This document shows, one piece after another, positions 49,885 to 53,790 of a stretch of DNA of 53,790 nt (position 1 is the first letter of the stretch; each line of letters begins with the position of its first letter). Position numbers and translations under genes: made by a program. Origin of the DNA: JBHELB01 sp041859045 (GTDB lineage: Bacteria > Hydrogenedentota > Hydrogenedentia > Hydrogenedentales > SLHB01); NCBI GenBank assembly GCA_041859045.1, contig JBHELB010000044.1, forward strand, positions 1 through 53,790, read 5' to 3'. The notes under the pieces are model-generated. The model did no database searches. It was not told where the DNA came from and saw nothing but the letters and a program-made list of their open reading frames with translations.

Positions 49885-50754
49885 GTGCGCGCTACATTGG
49901 ATTGTTTGAAGTGTTTTGCCGATCAGGCGTTGCGAGCAGCTCGCGCTGCGACGCAAGACGAGGCTGTGCAACGTCGTATCATGAATGAGGTGCTCTCGCG
50001 TATTCCGGATATGGACCTCGCGGAGTCGCCCGCGGTGTTGTCGATGCTGTGCTACGAGGCGACCGCTCGGCATTCGGGGAACCCGGATCCGTTCTACCGC
50101 CAGAAGCGCGAGCAAAATGCCCTCGCCCTGGCTCTGGAGCCCGAGCTTCGCGCATTGCTCGACGCCAGCGAGGATCGCCTCCTCACGGCATTTCACTTGT
50201 CTGCGGCGGGCAACGTGATAGACCTTGGAATACTGCACGAACAGCACATTGACGTGCGCGGCGCGGTGGAGCAGGTATTGCACGAGCGTTTCGCTGTGGA
50301 TCATTCCCCCGCATTTCTTGAGGCGTTGTCCCATTGCCACGACCTGCTCTTTTTTCTCGATAACGCGGGAGAGATTGTCTTTGACAAACTGCTCATCGAG
50401 GAACTGCTCAAGTATACGACCGTCACGGCGGTGGTTAAGAGTGCGCCTATCCTGAATGACGCTTTGCGCGAGGATGCGGACGAAGTGGGGCTGTCCGACT
50501 TGTGTCCCATCGTGGAGAACGGCGGCGCTTTCATCGGTGCGCCGCTGGCACTGCTGCCGCCGGAAATGACAGAGCGCATGGCGCGCGCGGATATTCTTCT
50601 CGGCAAAGGACAAGGCAATTACGAGACCCTGGACATCTACCCAGGCGATGTCTACCTGATCCTCCGCGCGAAGTGCGAAGTCATCGCCGCGCACATGGGC
50701 GTGCGCATGGGACGGGTTGGCTTCATCTCTACCCGGGTGCGCCAACATGGCTAA
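49885..50754 (+). CDS. DUF89 metal-dependent phosphatase
   Basis: A 289-residue DUF89/ARMT1-like protein. LDCLKCFADQALRAA at the N-terminus is the family C-x-x-C motif, DNAGEIVFD the metal-binding Asp-Asn site, followed by APILNDALREDADEVG and KGQGNYE. Members act as damage-control phosphatases on sugar phosphates and other metabolites. The GTG at 49885 is chosen for AAAGGA six bases upstream and the family N-terminus. It lies 26 bases after bshA and overlaps the CHAD gene by eight bases. Confidence 0.87.
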   Translation: MRATLDCLKCFADQALRAARAATQDEAVQRRIMNEVLSRIPDMDLAESPAVLSMLCYEATARHSGNPDPFYRQKREQNALALALEPELRALLDASEDRLLTAFHLSAAGNVIDLGILHEQHIDVRGAVEQVLHERFAVDHSPAFLEALSHCHDLLFFLDNAGEIVFDKLLIEELLKYTTVTAVVKSAPILNDALREDADEVGLSDLCPIVENGGAFIGAPLALLPPEMTERMARADILLGKGQGNYETLDIYPGDVYLILRAKCEVIAAHMGVRMGRVGFISTRVRQHG

Positions 50755-51640
50755 GCAATGCGCGTTGGCCTGCGAGGCTTCGCTGAGGCTGTTGTCGCGT
50801 CGGGCGCAGACGTTGCGCAAGCGTGCGGAAGAGGCGCATTCGCACGACATGGAGGCCATTCACGACTTGCGCGTTGCCTCGCGCAGGTTACGCGCCGCGT
50901 TGCGCGAGCATAGGGCCTACACGGATTCCGCCGATGCGGTGATTGAACTGGCCCGCGAGATTACGCGCGCGCTTGGGAAGGCGCGCGAGTTGGATGTAAC
51001 GATAGACCTGCTTGCGAAACGGCGACGTAAGCTGGATGCGGCGCGGCGACCGGCATTGAACGCCACGTTGCGCGGCCTGCGCGCACTTCGCGCAAAGGAA
51101 AACCCGGAAGTGGATCGGGCGATTGGCGTCGCGTTGGGGCACGAGCTCGAACACGCGTTGGCGGCGTGTTTCGAGGACATTGCCCCCACTCGGCGCTGCT
51201 ACTTGCGGCGGGCGGCTCAGCGCCTTCATCGGCAATACACGGCGTCCGCCCAGGTCTACCGCTTGTGGCTTACGTTCCCGGGGGAAGAAGTACTGCATCG
51301 CCTGCGCGTATGCTTCAAGAAACTTCGGTACGCGGCCGAACTCTACGCGCCGCTCTATTCCGACGCGCTGGCCCCGTTTCTTGCACTCCTCAAGCGCCAG
51401 CAAACGATTCTGGGCGCGTGGAATGATTTGCGCGTTGCGCGGAATTACACGGCCGGTCAAGATCTCTTCGACGCGGAATTAGCCGAACTACTCGGTACAT
51501 TCCGGGCTGCGGCGGCTGAATTCTTCTCCACAGAGAACTCGCAGACGCTTCAGGCTATGTTTGATGCCGTTTCGACAGTGTGTTGTAGGGAGTCGGGCTT
51601 GGATAGCGGCGAGTTGGATGCGCTGTACGAGAGGGCGTGA
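50747..51640 (+). CDS. CHAD-domain protein
   Basis: A 297-residue all-helical CHAD protein. Repeated basic motifs are visible: IHDLRVASRRLRAALR near residue 38 and LHRLRVCFKKLRYAAELY near residue 185, the two histidine-containing four-helix units. CHAD domains bind polyphosphate through these basic helices; no catalytic domain (CYTH) is attached. It is translationally coupled to the DUF89 gene. Confidence 0.88.
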   Translation: MAKQCALACEASLRLLSRRAQTLRKRAEEAHSHDMEAIHDLRVASRRLRAALREHRAYTDSADAVIELAREITRALGKARELDVTIDLLAKRRRKLDAARRPALNATLRGLRALRAKENPEVDRAIGVALGHELEHALAACFEDIAPTRRCYLRRAAQRLHRQYTASAQVYRLWLTFPGEEVLHRLRVCFKKLRYAAELYAPLYSDALAPFLALLKRQQTILGAWNDLRVARNYTAGQDLFDAELAELLGTFRAAAAEFFSTENSQTLQAMFDAVSTVCCRESGLDSGELDALYERA

Positions 51641-51645
51641 GCGGT

Positions 51646-52986
51646 CTATCCCGCCGGTTCCGCGGCGACGACGGGCACGATGGCGTGAGGGGGCGGGCCA
51701 TCCGGCGCGTAGTAACGCGACGCGATGCGTTGACTAAACTGCTCCACGTCGTCCATATGCACCAAATTCACCGTGCAACCACCAAAACCCGCGCCCGTGA
51801 GACGCGCACCAATAGCGCCTGAAGCCCGCGCGGCTTCGACCAAGGTATCCAACTCCGGGCAGCTTACGGCGTAATCCTCGGCGCAGCTTCGATGCGACGC
51901 GTTCATTAACTCGCCAAACGCCTCCGCATCGTCGGCGAGAAGGGCATCGCGCGCGGCCTCGACACGTCCAAACTCCGTCAGCACGTGCCGCGCGCGCGCC
52001 TGGAGCGGGTATCCCCCGGAAGGCTCCTCAAGCCCACACAAGATATCCTCGCGTACGCGCTTTTCCGGCAACCTCAGACGTCGCGCCGCTTCGGCGAGGG
52101 TTGTGCGCGGGTTCGGGAAACATGAGGCGAAAAGCTCGTTCACTTCCGCGCTGGTCAGACACAGGGGGCCATACCAGAGTTCTCCGAGCGAGCCGAGTTC
52201 AAAATCGGGGTCTATTTCTTCGCGCAGATGTTGTTCCGCCAATGCGCGAATGAGACGACATTGGGCGGGGCCTGCGTTATAGCGCTGCAGCGCGTTTCCG
52301 CTTTTCTCCGCTCTAACAAGGCTGTTGCACAACACAAACACGAAATCGTCCGGCAACGGATAGCATTCCGCGCGAAGCGGCGCGAAATCGATTCGACAGG
52401 CCGCGCCCGGTCCCCCCATCAAGATCACCGCTTGGTCCATACCGCCGCCGCGCGTGCCCGTGTAGTGTTCGGCCTCCGCCAGCAGCGCGGCCAACTCACA
52501 GCGCCCAAAGGTTTTGGTCCACTTTTGCTCAAGCGCTTGCATATACGCGAGAGCCGCCGCCACCACCAGCGCAGACGATGAACTCAATCCCGCCGCGGAA
52601 GGAATATCTCCCGTGACGAGTAGATCCATTCCGACATGTCGAGGCGGCGCAAAGTGGGCGTTGAGTCCAACCACCGCCGCCTTGACGTAGTTTTCCCATG
52701 CGCCCGATTGAGAGGGCGGTATCTTCTTTCCATTTGTGAATTCGACGTCGGAATAGCGGCCATCCAGACTGCTCAGGCGGATCTCAGCGTCCCTGCGCGG
52801 CGCAAACGCCACATGGATCGACCGGTCGATCGTCATCGGTAGTACAGGCAGACCGTTATAGTCGAGGTGTTCTCCAATGAGGTTTACGCGCCCCGGTGCG
52901 CGCACCACGCACGGCGCAACGGCCTCGGGGAAAAGTCGAGCGAACTCGGAGGAGAGCCGATCTTGAAGCTGTTCGACCGCCGTCAC
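51646..52986 (-). CDS. galK: Galactokinase-like GHMP kinase
   Basis: A 446-residue GHMP kinase with the galactokinase signature GRVNLIGEHLDYNG (about residue 31), the ATP loop PSAAGLSSSSALVVAAA, RGGGMDQAVILMG, and motif 3 TGAGFGGCTVN. It phosphorylates galactose at C1; N-acetylgalactosamine kinases look alike, and the length (somewhat above the usual 380-400) leaves that open. It starts with GTG overlapping the Nudix stop (GTGA at 52983-52986). No galT or galE is in the window. Confidence 0.9.
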   Translation of the reverse strand: MTAVEQLQDRLSSEFARLFPEAVAPCVVRAPGRVNLIGEHLDYNGLPVLPMTIDRSIHVAFAPRRDAEIRLSSLDGRYSDVEFTNGKKIPPSQSGAWENYVKAAVVGLNAHFAPPRHVGMDLLVTGDIPSAAGLSSSSALVVAAALAYMQALEQKWTKTFGRCELAALLAEAEHYTGTRGGGMDQAVILMGGPGAACRIDFAPLRAECYPLPDDFVFVLCNSLVRAEKSGNALQRYNAGPAQCRLIRALAEQHLREEIDPDFELGSLGELWYGPLCLTSAEVNELFASCFPNPRTTLAEAARRLRLPEKRVREDILCGLEEPSGGYPLQARARHVLTEFGRVEAARDALLADDAEAFGELMNASHRSCAEDYAVSCPELDTLVEAARASGAIGARLTGAGFGGCTVNLVHMDDVEQFSQRIASRYYAPDGPPPHAIVPVVAAEPAG

Positions 52987-53522
52987 GTCTGGTCTCCGTG
53001 GCTCTCAAGATAGCGAAACAGCTCATGCACGCCGATGGCCGTCACTACGTTGTCGAAAGCATGCGCAGACAGCATGCGTCTTACTTCCTCCAGAGGGATC
53101 TCGACAATTTCGATGCGCTCATCGAACTCCAATTTCTGCGCCGTCTTCGTTAGATCAAAAGCAAGAAAGAGGTGGTCGATCTCGTTCGTGAAGCCCGGAG
53201 AACAGTGATAGCTTCCCGCGGCGACCATGCGGCCAGCGCGATATCCGATCTCCTCCTCAAGTTCGCAGTGAGCACGGTGCTCGGGCGTCTCGTTCGGCTC
53301 GAGACGTCCGGCGGGGACTTCAAGAATGCTCCGCCCCAGGGCAATGCGGAATTGTTTTACAAAAATGACTTTTCCGTCGTGCAGCGGCACGACGCCGACG
53401 CCTCCCCCATGCTCAACCACCTCGCGCGTGGCCAGTGTACCGTCCTCGAGTTGGGCCTCTCCCACGCGCAGGGATAGAATGCGGCCTTTGAAGAGAATCT
53501 CGCTTCGAATCCATTTTTCCAT
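52983..53522 (-). CDS. Nudix hydrolase, ADP-ribose pyrophosphatase-like
   Basis: A 179-residue Nudix protein similar to ADP-ribose and ADP-sugar pyrophosphatases (VKQFRIALGRSILEVPAGRL). The Nudix box is GRLEPNETPEHRAHCELEEE, where the consensus Arg of R-E-x-x-E-E is replaced by Cys; the metal-binding glutamates are kept. It probably hydrolyses ADP-ribose or ADP-sugars. The start is uncertain: ATG at 53522 fits the family, 53546 would add eight residues, and neither has a clear ribosome binding site. It precedes galK with a four-base overlap. Confidence 0.85.
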   Translation of the reverse strand: MEKWIRSEILFKGRILSLRVGEAQLEDGTLATREVVEHGGGVGVVPLHDGKVIFVKQFRIALGRSILEVPAGRLEPNETPEHRAHCELEEEIGYRAGRMVAAGSYHCSPGFTNEIDHLFLAFDLTKTAQKLEFDERIEIVEIPLEEVRRMLSAHAFDNVVTAIGVHELFRYLESHGDQT

Positions 53523-53668
53523 CAGCGAACGCGCCCCTGTCTGCATGGAAGACTCAACTTCGGACGTTACGCGCCAAGAGACCGCGTCTCGCCGTGCATC
53601 CCGCACCGGACGAACGACGATACCCGCTCACGCTTCCGCGATCAAATCGTCGAATCGCGCCGTTTAAA

Positions 53669-53718
53669 ATCTTACCGGGGGAGAAGTTGTCGCGCCATTT
53701 GCGATCTTACCGGGGGAG
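53669..53718. repeat. Tandem 15-base direct repeats before a mobile-element gene
   Basis: ATCTTACCGGGGGAG occurs at 53669-53683 and exactly again at 53704-53718, a 35-base period, just before the start codon at 53728. Repeated blocks of this kind near an element terminus are typical transposase-binding sites (as in IS21-type elements). The element continues beyond the window. Confidence 0.6.
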
Positions 53719-53727
53719 GGCCGCAAC

Positions 53728-53790
53728 ATGGCAGGAGAACGCGCCTTGGCAAGTCTAGCGAGTTACCGCAAACGCTACCGGCAAGCGGAC
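53728..53790 (+). CDS. Putative integrase-type transposase, N-terminal 21 residues
   Basis: An ATG at 53728 opens a frame to the window end, reading ERALASLASYRKRYRQAD after MAG. The basic helical start resembles integrase-core transposases whose N-terminus carries R-Y-R-x-A. The identification is tentative and rests mostly on the direct repeats immediately upstream and on the compositional break after the Nudix gene. Confidence 0.35.
   Translation, partial: MAGERALASLASYRKRYRQAD

Noticed and set aside
53669..53718. Start of a CRISPR array
   Set aside because: Only two 15-base repeats with a 20-base spacer are present, and a coding start follows immediately; an element terminus fits better.

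Overview
The window reads as a piece of a Gram-negative bacterial chromosome (outer-membrane porin, lipoprotein and RseP-type site-2 protease genes) with moderately high GC and frequent GTG starts. No gene here fixes the lineage. The mix of a ceramidase-like hydrolase, GH38 and GH57 enzymes, a V-type ATPase subunit, an IOR/PaaK aromatic-acid operon, HprK/RapZ with HPr/EI and a complete bacillithiol operon suits an uncultured environmental phylum of the Hydrogenedentota/Sumerlaeota/Planctomycetota kind; that placement is inference. Both window ends lie in or beside transposable elements (IS4-family end at 1-140, a putative integrase-type transposase start at 53728), which fits a contig broken at repeats.

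Layout. 0.2-6.5 kb: tRNA-Glu(UUC), a GGQ release-factor-like protein with a Nif3-like protein, a very small gene behind a near-perfect sigma-28 promoter, a ceramidase-like hydrolase, Tex, a lipoprotein and thioredoxin. 7.0-9.4 kb: a coupled padR/glpF-like/cobW-like operon. 9.4-16.5 kb: transsulfuration enzyme and cysK, then porin, two small ORFs and pstS, pdxA, and a Doc-type toxin with an AbrB-like antitoxin. 16.6-23.0 kb: GH38 alpha-mannosidase, ddl, dapF, purN and a HAD phosphatase. 23.0-28.3 kb: iorA-iorB-paaK-ACT-paaK operon for arylacetates and aromatic 2-oxoacids. 28.5-31.2 kb: a lone V-ATPase subunit D, TatD, and a complete IS4-family element (29914-31134) with 9-bp target duplications sitting between tatD and the divergent mprF.

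31.2-51.6 kb is one long plus-strand block: mprF; hprK-rapZ-GH57-ptsH-ptsI (a regulatory phosphotransferase chain with no sugar-specific EII in the window); dxr-rseP; lysC; pyk; then a methyltransferase coupled to bshC-bshB1-bshA (bacillithiol), a DUF89 phosphatase and a CHAD protein. galK and a Nudix hydrolase follow on the minus strand.

Themes: cysteine supply (CysK, transsulfuration) and low-molecular-weight thiol (Bsh, possibly N-methylated) redox chemistry; carbon-status signalling through HprK/HPr next to pyruvate kinase and alpha-glucan processing; envelope work (Ddl, DapF, LysC, MprF, RseP); and aromatic amino acid or arylacetate metabolism. The most interesting leads are the bshC-coupled methyltransferase, the GH57 gene placed inside the hprK/pts block, the sigma-28 mini-gene, the Cys-rich small ORF between porin and pstS, and the intact IS with its relative at the window edge.
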